DNA of 64,000 nucleotides from Lachnospiraceae bacterium (GTDB taxonomy: Bacteria; Bacillota; Clostridia; Lachnospirales; Lachnospiraceae): assembly GCA_002892395.1 (NCBI GenBank), contig NBBL01000011.1:19713-83712 (forward strand), given 5' to 3'. Shown here piece after piece: positions 17,091 to 26,199 of this stretch. The notes below the pieces were generated by a model, which worked only from the letters and a program-made list of their open reading frames with translations, ran no database searches and had not been told where the DNA came from. Numbering within the stretch: position 1 is the stretch's first letter; every line of letters begins with the position of its first letter. A program made the position numbers and the translations under genes.

Positions 17091-18131
17091 TCACACAGCA
17101 ATCGAAAAATGCTCCATTACAATATCATCAAGCTGTCGCCTGATGACTGAAAAATCCCGGCTCAGATCAAGTGTCCTCACAGAAATTTTGTTGCCGCTCA
17201 TCTGATAGGTATGATCCGGTTGCGTTTCTTCTTCCGTTCGGGCATAAAGGAGCATACCGGATACCTCATGTTCTTTGTCCCGAAGCTCCGCTTCCTTATT
17301 CTTCACATAAGTGAAAATCTGATACAGGTTGCCCGAATGGAGCGTGTGCTTATCGTATTGCAGCTGCGTTGTGTGAGCGTAATATTTCGCATCAATGATA
17401 AGGACTTTATCCGCATGGCTGAGCATAATATCTGTCTGCATCACCGGTAGCATTTCCCCCATATCATCGTCCAGCTGCCAGGGAATCTGCGACGCATTGG
17501 CCGAAATCTGCGGAAATTCCCTGCGATAGTATTCCAGTATGAACTTTTCGTACAGTCTGTGCATACGCTGTTCGTCCAGAAAATCCATCAGCTTCGTCGT
17601 TCCGTCGGATTGCGTTTGCAAAAGCCCTTTCACAACCAGATAGCAAATGGAGATCATCATCCGGTATGTCTGGTTATTGCGGTCATACTGTATGTTCCAG
17701 TTCCCAGAATAGAGATCGAGCGGCTCAACCTCTGTAAAATACAGCATTAGTTTTTTTAATTCCTTCTTGCGGCTCTTTGAAATATCCGCCTTAAGAAGCA
17801 GCTGAACCGTGGATTTGATGATTCGGTTCATATAAGCGTTTACCGAAAAATCATCATAGGTACAGATCATCTGCTTGCGCAGAAAAGCCTGTGTCTTTAT
17901 CGATTCCGTAACGTCTATTTTGTCCCGGAGTGAGGATAGCGGTTCCGTTTTTGGAATATATTGCCTGCCGAGACCTCGCTTCAACTGCGTGCTGATTCCA
18001 CGGGCAAGAATCGCAGCACATAATTCGGCTGTGTTATCAAAATCCTCTGTCGCTATTTTTTTGTACCCCCGCTCATTCAATACCTGAAACGCATACGCAA
18101 GCATATAGTATATATTCTGTATCCGGATCAT
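17091..18131 (-). CDS. mcrC: McrC, nuclease subunit of McrBC-type restriction system
   Basis: This 346-aa protein matches McrC. The N-terminus IRIQNIYYMLAYAF is the McrC_N start. The C-terminal PD-(D/E)xK nuclease core shows QTDIMLSHADKVLIIDAKYY, with the Asp and the DAK pair at about residues 240-260. The start ATG at 18131 overlaps the McrB stop in ATGA and has AGGAG in the end of mcrB. McrC is activated by McrB for cutting methylated DNA between two recognition sites. Confidence 0.9.
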   Translation of the reverse strand: MIRIQNIYYMLAYAFQVLNERGYKKIATEDFDNTAELCAAILARGISTQLKRGLGRQYIPKTEPLSSLRDKIDVTESIKTQAFLRKQMICTYDDFSVNAYMNRIIKSTVQLLLKADISKSRKKELKKLMLYFTEVEPLDLYSGNWNIQYDRNNQTYRMMISICYLVVKGLLQTQSDGTTKLMDFLDEQRMHRLYEKFILEYYRREFPQISANASQIPWQLDDDMGEMLPVMQTDIMLSHADKVLIIDAKYYAHTTQLQYDKHTLHSGNLYQIFTYVKNKEAELRDKEHEVSGMLLYARTEEETQPDHTYQMSGNKISVRTLDLSRDFSVIRRQLDDIVMEHFSIAV

Positions 18132-20635
18132 TGGATTGCGCTCCTCAATGCGTCGCTCCATTCCTTTACCCGAAGCGGTTCGTCAAACCAGTATTCTTTT
18201 AACATTGGAATCAGCTTATATTCTACAATCCCTGAGAGCTTTTTATCCGTTACATCTTCCGCTGACATATTACAAAAATGGCTATGCCCAATACAAAAAC
18301 CCTCCCCCAGAGATTCATCCGCCGCGATTCGTTCGTTCAGCCCTTTCACACATTGAATCAGGTTATCAAATTTGCGGTTATCCAGTTCTTCCATATATGC
18401 CCGGAATCCTTCGGAATCAAAAGCCGGTCGCAGATCGAAAAATGCAAATCTTCTTCGCAGCGCGTAATCGAGCATTGCAAGACTGCGGTCTGCCGTATTC
18501 ATCATGCCGATAATGTAAACATTATCCGGGACATAAAACATCTCGTCCGAATAAAGCAGCTGCAATTTATTTTTGCTGCCTCTTTTGTCATTTTCGATCA
18601 GCATGAACAGTTCACCGAAGATTTTGCTCAGGTTGCCGCGGTTGATCTCATCAATGATAAAGAAATAGTCATTTTCGGTGTCAATCTCCGCACGTTTGCA
18701 AAAATTATAAAATGCGCCTTTTTTCAGCTCGAATCCACTTGCAGACGGCCGGAATCCCATGATGAAATCCTCATACGAGTAACTCTGATGGAACTGTACC
18801 ATCATTACGCGCTCGACATCCTTCACTCCCATAATCGAGTAAGCAAGCCTCTTTGCGAGAAATGTCTTTCCAACGCCGGGAGCACCCTGTAGGATAATGT
18901 TCATCTCGCTTTTAAGGACGCCTACCAATGTATGGTAGGCATCTTCACCGATAAACACGTCCTCAAGAAAATCATCTGCCGTATACGGAGGATACTTGAC
19001 TTCTTTGCTTTCTTCTTCTGTCTCCGCACGGTCATCTTCAAAGAATGCGTTGATTTTTCCTACCAGATCAGGGTAATCCGTAATGTCCGTTAAGGTTTTC
19101 ATGACAAGTATTTCATCGCTCTGCCAGCTGCCTTTATGCGTCCATCTTACCCGGCGAACGTTGGGATACTCGCCCTCATGATTTTCATCATATTCATAGT
19201 CAGACTCCACAAAGCCACGGCCAAGAATTTCTGATCGGCCACGCTTTGCGAAAATAACATCTCCAGGCTTAATATCATGCGCAAACTGCCAGACCGCATG
19301 AGCGGAATTTTTATAGGAAGATTCACCTCCGCGTAACTCCCGGAGCTGATCTCTCATTTCCTCCTTACTCGCATAAGTATTCAAATCTCCAAGTTCATGC
19401 CAGCCAAGTCCCATGACACCAGCTTGATAGAAATCATCCCACATGGCAGCGCCTTCGCCCGGTGCATATAGCCAGTAATGAACCGTATCCACATCTGCAT
19501 CTCCCAATGCGTTTTCTTTTGCAGCTCTTTTTGATTTCATACGGGCCACGCCATTTTTGAAGGTCTCAGAAGCCAGTTCATCTGTCATATCCACGGTCAT
19601 GCCAGCCTCAGTGAGCTTCCAGATGCCTGTCACGCTGTTATCAATATAGCCGTCGCTGACAAGATAGCTTCTGGCGAAAGCAACCTCATTTTCAAATTTG
19701 TTGACGTTATTGCGCCCTCTGGTTTCGCTGATCTCTTCTTCCGTCAGGTGTTCATTCTCAATAATTTTCCTGCGTGTGTCCGCCGGAGTGGCGGCTCCCC
19801 CCAGATCCCGGAGTGCCTGCAATACAGGCTTGAACCAGCGCAAAAATGCCGCATGACTCTTACCCGATTTCGAATCTTCCTTTTCTCTCTGGTCATCTGA
19901 CAGAGATGCGACCCAGGCATGATAAGAAAGCTCCGGGAAGGATTGATATGGATAGCTGCCCGACTTGAGTACGCTTTTGCATTTGTCGCACAGCTCCAGA
20001 TACTTTCGGGCAAAAGGTACTGATTTCATGGAAGAAACATCAGATACCACACCCGCAGACATATTGGCCGGGTTGCTCATATACCAGCGATTGCGTGAAT
20101 CCAGATTCAGATAAGTATTGGGGCGAATCCAATAAAGCCCCATCGTGATATTCCAGCGGACGGCAAACTGCGTCAGGACCTGATCGTATGCAGCGGAAAA
20201 TGCTGCCCTGCGTTCCTCCGTATCTTTATCTGCGAGGGCGAGCGCCGCTTCAAAAACGGCCCACAGGTTATCAATGTCATGCTCTTTTCGTGTGTCCTCA
20301 AAGGCATAAAAGGTAGCCATCATATTGTTCAGGACGGGTATGCCCGAAAAATCGTCCGGTACTTCTGCTGAGACGGAAAACTCCGAAATCAATCCGCCTA
20401 TAATCGCTTTTCGGTTCGTGTCTGTGATCCCCTTATTGAACAACCCAAACACGGTAAACGGGTCAATATCCTTCGGAATATTATCCTTTTTGAGTTTCGG
20501 CAGTTTCATCCCAATGGCTGAGTAAGTGCTTTGAAGCTTTTGAATCAGCGTTTGCCGGTCTTTCTTATATTCGAGCAGTTTCGTTGCGAAAGCCGTATAA
20601 AACGCGATCCACTTAAACTGACTTGTCATTTCCAT
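18128..20635 (-). CDS. mcrB: McrB-type AAA+ GTPase with Mrr-N-like and EVE-like reader domains
   Basis: This 835-aa protein has an N-terminal unassigned region (1-280), then a winged-helix region like Mrr_N (about 285-370). A PUA-fold EVE-like domain follows (about 395-540: HYWLYAPGEGAAMWDDFYQA, GDVIFAKRGRSEILGRG). Last is the McrB AAA+ core with Walker A GAPGVGKT near 605, Walker B FFIIDEINRGN and the McrB-specific NTAD motif in GMMNTADRSLAMLDYALRRR. EVE-like domains read modified bases, so the target is probably a modified cytosine other than, or in addition to, 5-methylcytosine. The start has GGAGGG 7 nt upstream. It lies 54 nt after hsdR. Confidence 0.9.
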   Translation of the reverse strand: MEMTSQFKWIAFYTAFATKLLEYKKDRQTLIQKLQSTYSAIGMKLPKLKKDNIPKDIDPFTVFGLFNKGITDTNRKAIIGGLISEFSVSAEVPDDFSGIPVLNNMMATFYAFEDTRKEHDIDNLWAVFEAALALADKDTEERRAAFSAAYDQVLTQFAVRWNITMGLYWIRPNTYLNLDSRNRWYMSNPANMSAGVVSDVSSMKSVPFARKYLELCDKCKSVLKSGSYPYQSFPELSYHAWVASLSDDQREKEDSKSGKSHAAFLRWFKPVLQALRDLGGAATPADTRRKIIENEHLTEEEISETRGRNNVNKFENEVAFARSYLVSDGYIDNSVTGIWKLTEAGMTVDMTDELASETFKNGVARMKSKRAAKENALGDADVDTVHYWLYAPGEGAAMWDDFYQAGVMGLGWHELGDLNTYASKEEMRDQLRELRGGESSYKNSAHAVWQFAHDIKPGDVIFAKRGRSEILGRGFVESDYEYDENHEGEYPNVRRVRWTHKGSWQSDEILVMKTLTDITDYPDLVGKINAFFEDDRAETEEESKEVKYPPYTADDFLEDVFIGEDAYHTLVGVLKSEMNIILQGAPGVGKTFLAKRLAYSIMGVKDVERVMMVQFHQSYSYEDFIMGFRPSASGFELKKGAFYNFCKRAEIDTENDYFFIIDEINRGNLSKIFGELFMLIENDKRGSKNKLQLLYSDEMFYVPDNVYIIGMMNTADRSLAMLDYALRRRFAFFDLRPAFDSEGFRAYMEELDNRKFDNLIQCVKGLNERIAADESLGEGFCIGHSHFCNMSAEDVTDKKLSGIVEYKLIPMLKEYWFDEPLRVKEWSDALRSAIQ

Positions 20636-20689
20636 CTATATCCCTCCACTGGGTGGTTATCCTGTTTATTCCCTTATCCCTGTCTGATT

Positions 20690-23600
20690 TTACGCCACAA
20701 TATTCACCGCATTATCCCTGATGGATGCGATGGTCTGCATCAGTGCCGCTCTGGTTTTTGTGTCGAACAGCTTCACAAAGCTGACCGGCTTATCAAAGGG
20801 CGGCTTCATCAAGTCCGCGGTATTGTCCATGTAACCGTTCAGCTCTACATGGTTGATGATTTTCAGTACAAAGGCAATCTGCCGCTGGTTCAAATTCTCA
20901 TCGTTAATAAAAGACGAGAATGCCTGCATAGCCGCCTCATGATCCAGCTTTGCGATTTTACGGATCAGCAGGCCAAACGGCGTATCGCCGAATTCTCTGG
21001 CGTAATCCTCTTTGGAGCCCAGTTCACTGGTCAGCACCTGCTCCAGCTTATTGTAATCGCCGGATGTCAGCGGAATATTATGCGTCAGCTTATAAATTGC
21101 CAGTGTATTGACATTCTCATTGACATAGCGGTTTACCTTAGCGCGGTAATCCTCAAAATCATATGCAGCCTCCATCGTCTGTCCTTCCTGCTGCGCAGTG
21201 ATTGGATCGTTCAGATGCGTGATGATGGGCTTTTGTCCGTTTCCTCTGTCAAGGAATTTAATCAGTTCCCGAAGTTCCTGCCGGATTTTTTCAAACAGCA
21301 GCACGTCGTTCGCATCCCAGAAAGAGTCCGTGTTAATCTCTTTAATGATGTCCAGCTTGTCCTTTACCTGCGGAATGCTGACCTTTTTCTCTAAAAGTGC
21401 GGCAACATCACAGAGCTGCTTTTTGGCATATTTGAAGGCAGACATCTGCTCGATACTCGCAATCATCAGACCATACATAAAGTTGTCAAACCGCTTGGCG
21501 CATTCGTCAGTATCTTCCAAGGTGACGATAGGTGCGATCTGTGCGATCAGTTCTCCCTTATCATCTTCACTGATATAAGAAAACGTCTGAATTTCCTTGT
21601 ATTTCTCCACATACTGCTCGCGCAGACGAACCGAAACCAGTTCGTCATTCAGCGCACAGACCTGCCCGTGGCATTCCGAAATAAGGCTTTGCCGCCAGAC
21701 CTGATAGCTGTCTTCCGAAAAAGCACTTTCCTGAAGTGCTACCGCCAGCCGGATTCGCTTCCCAAAAATATTTTCGGAAAGGGATTTTGTCTCCCTGGCT
21801 TCATAACCTTCCTTATTCGTGCGGAAATACTCAAAGTTTCCGCAATAGTCAAAAATCATAAAGCGGCGTTTATCTGTATATTCACCGTCAATTTCATCCT
21901 GACAGGTCAATTCCTTGCACAGACGCGTACCCCGGCCAATCATCTGCCAGAACTTCGCCTTGGAACGTACCTTTTTGAAGAATACAAGGTTGACGCACTC
22001 CGGCACGTCGATACCGGTATCCATCATATCCACAGATACAGCGATATAAGGCGGCTTCTCCGGCGATTTGAAGTCGTCAATCACAGTCTGGGCATAGGTG
22101 TCGTCACAAATCACCCTCTGCGCAAATGTCCCGTTGTGTTGCGGATAGAGCTTATTGAACCGCTCCAGAATAAATTCCGCATGGCGCTTATTCTGGGCGA
22201 AGATAATCGTTTTTCCAAGCCGATCTCCACCGTCAACATGAATTCCCCGCTCCATCAGGTCCTGCAAGACAATATCCACTGTGGTCTCGTTGAACACAAA
22301 ATTGTTCAGCTTTGCGGACGGGATAAAGTCCGGCATCATGCCATCTTCAATGAAGTCTTCCTCATAGCGCTCCTTGTCTTCATCAGACAGCTCGTCATAG
22401 GTAATACCCTCATCCAGAAACTTGGTTTTGACCTCGTAGTTGTAATAGGGCACCAGTACATGATCTGTATACACGGCAGTTTCGTAGTCGTAAGCATAGG
22501 TAGGCACCCCATGCTCCATTTCAAAGAAGTCATAGGTATTGCGGTCAACATCTGTTTTTGGTGTTGCAGTCAGTCCTACCATCAGCGCGTCAAAATACTC
22601 GAAAATTGCCCGGTATTTCTTAAAAATGCTCCGGTGGCTCTCATCAATGATAATCAGGTCAAAGTGGGCCGGCGTAAACATCGGAATGCCGCTCTCTGTT
22701 TTTGCCGAATCAATGGCATTGAGCATGGTAGGGTAGGTAGAGAACACAATCCTTGCCGCGCGGTCATCTTTGTTGGAACAAAGATTGCACAGCGACATAT
22801 CCGGCAAATAATTCTTAAAGTCATCCTTCGCCTGCTTGACCAGCGCAGTACGGTCAGCCAGAAAAAGAATATTTGTGATCCATTTTCCACGGCTAAGTAC
22901 ATCCGTCAGGCTGGAGGCCGTTCTTGTTTTTCCTGTGCCGGTGGCCATGACCAGAAGGTGTTTGCGAAAGCCCAGCTGGGTCTGCTCACATACGGCACGG
23001 ATCGCCTCCTTCTGATAATAGCGGTCTGTGATCTTATCGCTGATCGGAACCGTCATCAAATCCATGCGTTCCTGACGGCGATACATCAGCTTTTGCAGAT
23101 CATCCTTGCTGAAAATACCGCTGACAGCACGCTGTGGGCTGGTTTGGTCATCCCAAAAGTAGGTTTCAAATCCATTTGTGGTAAACATCATTGGTCTGCG
23201 GCCAAATTTACGCTCCAGGCAATCTGCATACAACACCGCCTGCTTGCGTCCAATGTTTGGGTCTTTGCTGGTTCGCTTGGCCTCCACGACTGCCAGAGGC
23301 CGACCATCTTTACCAAATAAGACATAATCACAATAGCCCATCTGCCCGATGACACCGGCCATGCCCTCTACAGGATATTCCTCCTGCACGTCTGCATCCA
23401 CGCCGGTGAACTTCCAGCCCATGAGTTTCATGCCCACATCAATATAGATTTTCCGGGTCTTAAATTCGGACAAATCCTCCGCTTCAAAGCTGCGTTCCTG
23501 ACGGTGCTGCTCCTTTTCAGCAGTGTACTGAGCGGAGAGGGCTTCCACCTGCTTGCGGAGCGCTTCGATCTCAGCATCTTTTTCGCCCAGCAGGCTTTCC

Positions 23601-24061
23601 TGTTCTTTTATCTTTTTTGTATCGACAATGACCTTCTCTGTCGGGATCAGCGCCTCATCAAAATGGCGCTCTACATAATCCGAACCATAACAGTAGTCTA
23701 CCCACTGGATAAACTCAAACAATCCCCTCAAGGAATTCAGTGCGTCAGCAGCCTGCACGCTGCGCTCGGTGTGTACTGCCAGATTTCCCAGCTTGATGAT
23801 AAAGGCCAGTTTCCCCCAGGTATTATAATCTACTGCAAAACGAAAGCTCTGTTCATGGATCAACGATTGCAGATTGTCCCGATAGGGCATCTCCATCGTG
23901 TTATCCGCAGCGTAAACCCATTTCACTGCCAGCTCCAATGCTTTCCGACAGCCCACGGCGCACATGGCAGGGGCAGAACCATATACTTTTTCTGCCTCAA
24001 TCGCGGCAGAGGCAAAAAGCGAATATTGCTTTTGTGATTTTAGAAATTCAAAATTCGACAT
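20690..24061 (-). CDS. hsdR: Type I restriction enzyme R subunit (EcoEI type)
   Basis: This 1123-aa protein has an N-terminal DUF4145-like domain (about 1-140) and a coiled-coil stretch (about 160-190). The HSDR nuclease region carries CDYVLFGKDGRPLAVVEAKR (Asp and ExK), followed by a DEAD/H helicase with MATGTGKTRTAS, IIIDESHRS, GLTATP and DTGIDVPE...QMIGRGTR. The DUF4145 front end and overall length fit the EcoEI-type branch. The start at 24061 has AGGAGG 8 nt upstream, inside the end of the short hsdS gene (22-nt overlap). It translocates DNA and cleaves when HsdM/HsdS find unmethylated sites. Confidence 0.93.
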   Translation of the reverse strand: MSNFEFLKSQKQYSLFASAAIEAEKVYGSAPAMCAVGCRKALELAVKWVYAADNTMEMPYRDNLQSLIHEQSFRFAVDYNTWGKLAFIIKLGNLAVHTERSVQAADALNSLRGLFEFIQWVDYCYGSDYVERHFDEALIPTEKVIVDTKKIKEQESLLGEKDAEIEALRKQVEALSAQYTAEKEQHRQERSFEAEDLSEFKTRKIYIDVGMKLMGWKFTGVDADVQEEYPVEGMAGVIGQMGYCDYVLFGKDGRPLAVVEAKRTSKDPNIGRKQAVLYADCLERKFGRRPMMFTTNGFETYFWDDQTSPQRAVSGIFSKDDLQKLMYRRQERMDLMTVPISDKITDRYYQKEAIRAVCEQTQLGFRKHLLVMATGTGKTRTASSLTDVLSRGKWITNILFLADRTALVKQAKDDFKNYLPDMSLCNLCSNKDDRAARIVFSTYPTMLNAIDSAKTESGIPMFTPAHFDLIIIDESHRSIFKKYRAIFEYFDALMVGLTATPKTDVDRNTYDFFEMEHGVPTYAYDYETAVYTDHVLVPYYNYEVKTKFLDEGITYDELSDEDKERYEEDFIEDGMMPDFIPSAKLNNFVFNETTVDIVLQDLMERGIHVDGGDRLGKTIIFAQNKRHAEFILERFNKLYPQHNGTFAQRVICDDTYAQTVIDDFKSPEKPPYIAVSVDMMDTGIDVPECVNLVFFKKVRSKAKFWQMIGRGTRLCKELTCQDEIDGEYTDKRRFMIFDYCGNFEYFRTNKEGYEARETKSLSENIFGKRIRLAVALQESAFSEDSYQVWRQSLISECHGQVCALNDELVSVRLREQYVEKYKEIQTFSYISEDDKGELIAQIAPIVTLEDTDECAKRFDNFMYGLMIASIEQMSAFKYAKKQLCDVAALLEKKVSIPQVKDKLDIIKEINTDSFWDANDVLLFEKIRQELRELIKFLDRGNGQKPIITHLNDPITAQQEGQTMEAAYDFEDYRAKVNRYVNENVNTLAIYKLTHNIPLTSGDYNKLEQVLTSELGSKEDYAREFGDTPFGLLIRKIAKLDHEAAMQAFSSFINDENLNQRQIAFVLKIINHVELNGYMDNTADLMKPPFDKPVSFVKLFDTKTRAALMQTIASIRDNAVNIVA

Positions 24062-25146
24062 TTCTGTTTCCTCCTGCTATGTGAATTCCGTGTAATAACG
24101 TGGGCAGCTTGCACGACAGCTTTTGATTTGTCGACTTGTTTTGTAAAAGCAGAAAACTCTCGTTGCATTTCAATTGGTGGTATTATCATCTCAAATGCTT
24201 TGATATCACCTACATTTATATGTGGAGATGCTGAACCAGATTGTCCCCTAAGCGCATTGTCCAAAAATGATTGGCAGTTCATTGCATAGGATAAAAACTC
24301 AGAGGTACATTTCTCCGTATCGGGAGATAATAGCATTGAACGTTGCCCCAAAGCCACATTACATTCTCTGTCAATTATCGCAGCAATACCTAAAATTGCA
24401 CCTTCCCTTGTATAAATTACATCTCCCTTCTCAGGTTGCTTTCTTTGTATTCTCTTATTAAACTCTTCTTCGAATATGTACTCTATTTCATCCCACAGAA
24501 TATGATTCTTTTTAACAATCGAGGTTCTTATACACATATATCCTGTGTTTTCAGTTGTATAATTTGGTGTCGAATGCGGACAATCCACAATAATTTTACA
24601 AGCAGATTCCAATCTTTCAGTACTCCATCCCATTGGATTTGCAATAGGATCACCAAACATCTCTACAAATCGGGCTTTAATGAGTTCATCTAATTCTTTT
24701 AGTTCTGCCTGCCTTCCATCGATTATCTTCTGTAATTTGTCAAATAACGCTATAGTTTCCTTCTGCTCTTCAATATTCGGAATTACATTGATTTCAATAT
24801 CATTAATATAATTCTTATTAGTATGCTTTAAGCCAGCCCCCTTAAACCCAGCCTCTAACACTTTCATGTTAGCTTTAAAGAAATAATAAAGGTATTTGCA
24901 TTCAACATTTTTATCTGGTTGCAAGACCACACAATCTGTCGAAACGGCAAACTTTCCCGAGTAGTAATGCAATGTTGCATTCCCTCCAGTCCCCATAATT
25001 ATTCCTTCACCATCTATTTGATAATCAGAATACCTTTTGTTTTCATCAGAACTTGATGTAAAAAACATATATTCAGCACCATCAACAGCCTCGCCAGCTT
25101 TTATTGCAGACTTTGATGCATATGAACAAATATCTCCTATTTTCAT
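24040..25146 (-). CDS. hsdS: Type I specificity subunit HsdS, second copy with altered C-terminus
   Basis: This 368-aa protein contains two target-recognition domains separated by the conserved helix ELDELIKARFVEMFGDP near residue 165. The second conserved helix begins VDKSKAVVQ but then turns into AAHVITRNSHSRRKQKCRIL, unlike the other copy (KGLDEAQMLFDSLMQQYFG). The divergence point coincides with the end of the 28-bp repeat at 24113-24140, so the true 3' end has been replaced by the hsdR leader. The start has GGGGATG upstream. The recognition domains differ from those of the other copy, so the two would recognise different DNA sites. It may be a reserve cassette. Confidence 0.85.
   Translation of the reverse strand: MKIGDICSYASKSAIKAGEAVDGAEYMFFTSSSDENKRYSDYQIDGEGIIMGTGGNATLHYYSGKFAVSTDCVVLQPDKNVECKYLYYFFKANMKVLEAGFKGAGLKHTNKNYINDIEINVIPNIEEQKETIALFDKLQKIIDGRQAELKELDELIKARFVEMFGDPIANPMGWSTERLESACKIIVDCPHSTPNYTTENTGYMCIRTSIVKKNHILWDEIEYIFEEEFNKRIQRKQPEKGDVIYTREGAILGIAAIIDRECNVALGQRSMLLSPDTEKCTSEFLSYAMNCQSFLDNALRGQSGSASPHINVGDIKAFEMIIPPIEMQREFSAFTKQVDKSKAVVQAAHVITRNSHSRRKQKCRILNF
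24113..24140. repeat. 28-bp direct repeat in hsdS distal conserved region, copy 1
   Basis: This sequence, beginning ACGACAGCTTTTGATTTGTC, is identical base for base to 26264-26291 and lies in the same orientation. It encodes the VDKSKAVV helix. It marks the point where the second hsdS diverges into the hsdR leader. Confidence 0.9.
24647..24690. repeat. 44-bp repeat in hsdS central conserved region, copy 1
   Basis: Matches 26810-26853 at 40 of 44 positions in the same orientation. It encodes the central helix LIKARFVEMFG that separates the two recognition domains, so exchange here would swap one recognition domain only. Confidence 0.85.
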
Positions 25147-25182
25147 TTTTTCATCCCCACAAATACAAAGCTGATGAAATCT

Positions 25183-26151
25183 TCAAGCAATGTATTTCTG
25201 GTGTGAGGTCTTCACGTTGTTCTGGTTCACAATGGCGTACTGCATTGTAGTGTCAATCTGCGAATGACCAAGGATTTTCTGCACCTGCTCAATGGGCATT
25301 CCCTTGTCAATCGCTCTGGTGGCCATCGTGCGCCGGAACTTATGTGGGTGAATCTTAGGTAAGCCCAAACTTCGCCCCAACTCCCGCACCCGAATCTCCA
25401 CGCCGCTGATCTTCAGACGTTCGTGGGGTGCGTCCAGCGTAACGAACAGAGCAGGATTGTCATCCGTGCGGGCAGCAAGATAGTTCTGCAAGTGAATTTT
25501 TGCTTTAGCATCAAAATACACGCGGCGCTCTTTATCGCCTTTGCCATACACCACGCATTCCCGGCGTTCAAAATCCACGTTGGCAATGTTGAGGTTGACC
25601 AGCTCACCCACACGGATGCCGGTAGAATAGAGCAGATCAATCATAGCCAAATCTCGAAGTTCTGTGCAGTTGTCTCTCATCATCTCCATATTTTCGTCGG
25701 AAATGACTTCCTTTACCACCGTTTTGGTCTTGATTTTATGAATCCGCCGCATGGGGCTTTTCAAAATATAATCCTCTTCCTCTAGCCATGAAAAGAAGCT
25801 GGAGAGGTTCCGGCGCACATTATCCACCGTCACCTTGCTACAATTATTGATTTTCTGATAATCCACAAGATAACCACGGATTTCTTCGGTTGTAACTTTC
25901 CGAGTCGGCGTTTCAACATTGGTAAGAAAGTGTTGAATCGTTACCCGATAATATTGCAATGTCCGTGCAGAACAGCCTTCAATCTTCTTGGCGTCGAGAA
26001 ACAGCTTCAAATATTCCCCATTGGAGATTTCTTCTTTCTGTGGTTCTGCTTCTGTCAGCTGCTCCAACAGCACCTCCTGTAGTTTCTTCATCTGAGGGAT
26101 ACTCAGATATTCAGCCATAGCATTCAGAATGTTGACAAGCTTTTCTTCCAT
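25183..26151 (-). CDS. Tyrosine recombinase (XerC/D-like) between the hsdS genes
   Basis: This 322-aa integrase has an N-terminal SAM-like core-binding domain (about 45-135) and a catalytic domain with the Arg of STGIRVGELV, the HxxR box in HPHKFRRTMATR, and HSQIDTTMQYA with the nucleophile Tyr. Recombinases of this type placed between hsdS genes shuffle recognition domains in phase-variable type I systems (for example in streptococci and Bacteroides). The start has AAGGA upstream. It is co-directional with both hsdS genes and sits 36 nt before the second copy and 48 nt after the first. Confidence 0.9.
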   Translation of the reverse strand: MEEKLVNILNAMAEYLSIPQMKKLQEVLLEQLTEAEPQKEEISNGEYLKLFLDAKKIEGCSARTLQYYRVTIQHFLTNVETPTRKVTTEEIRGYLVDYQKINNCSKVTVDNVRRNLSSFFSWLEEEDYILKSPMRRIHKIKTKTVVKEVISDENMEMMRDNCTELRDLAMIDLLYSTGIRVGELVNLNIANVDFERRECVVYGKGDKERRVYFDAKAKIHLQNYLAARTDDNPALFVTLDAPHERLKISGVEIRVRELGRSLGLPKIHPHKFRRTMATRAIDKGMPIEQVQKILGHSQIDTTMQYAIVNQNNVKTSHQKYIA

Positions 26152-26199
26152 GATAGGATTCCTTTCTTACCAACATCCTACCCCACTATTTTCCTTTAG

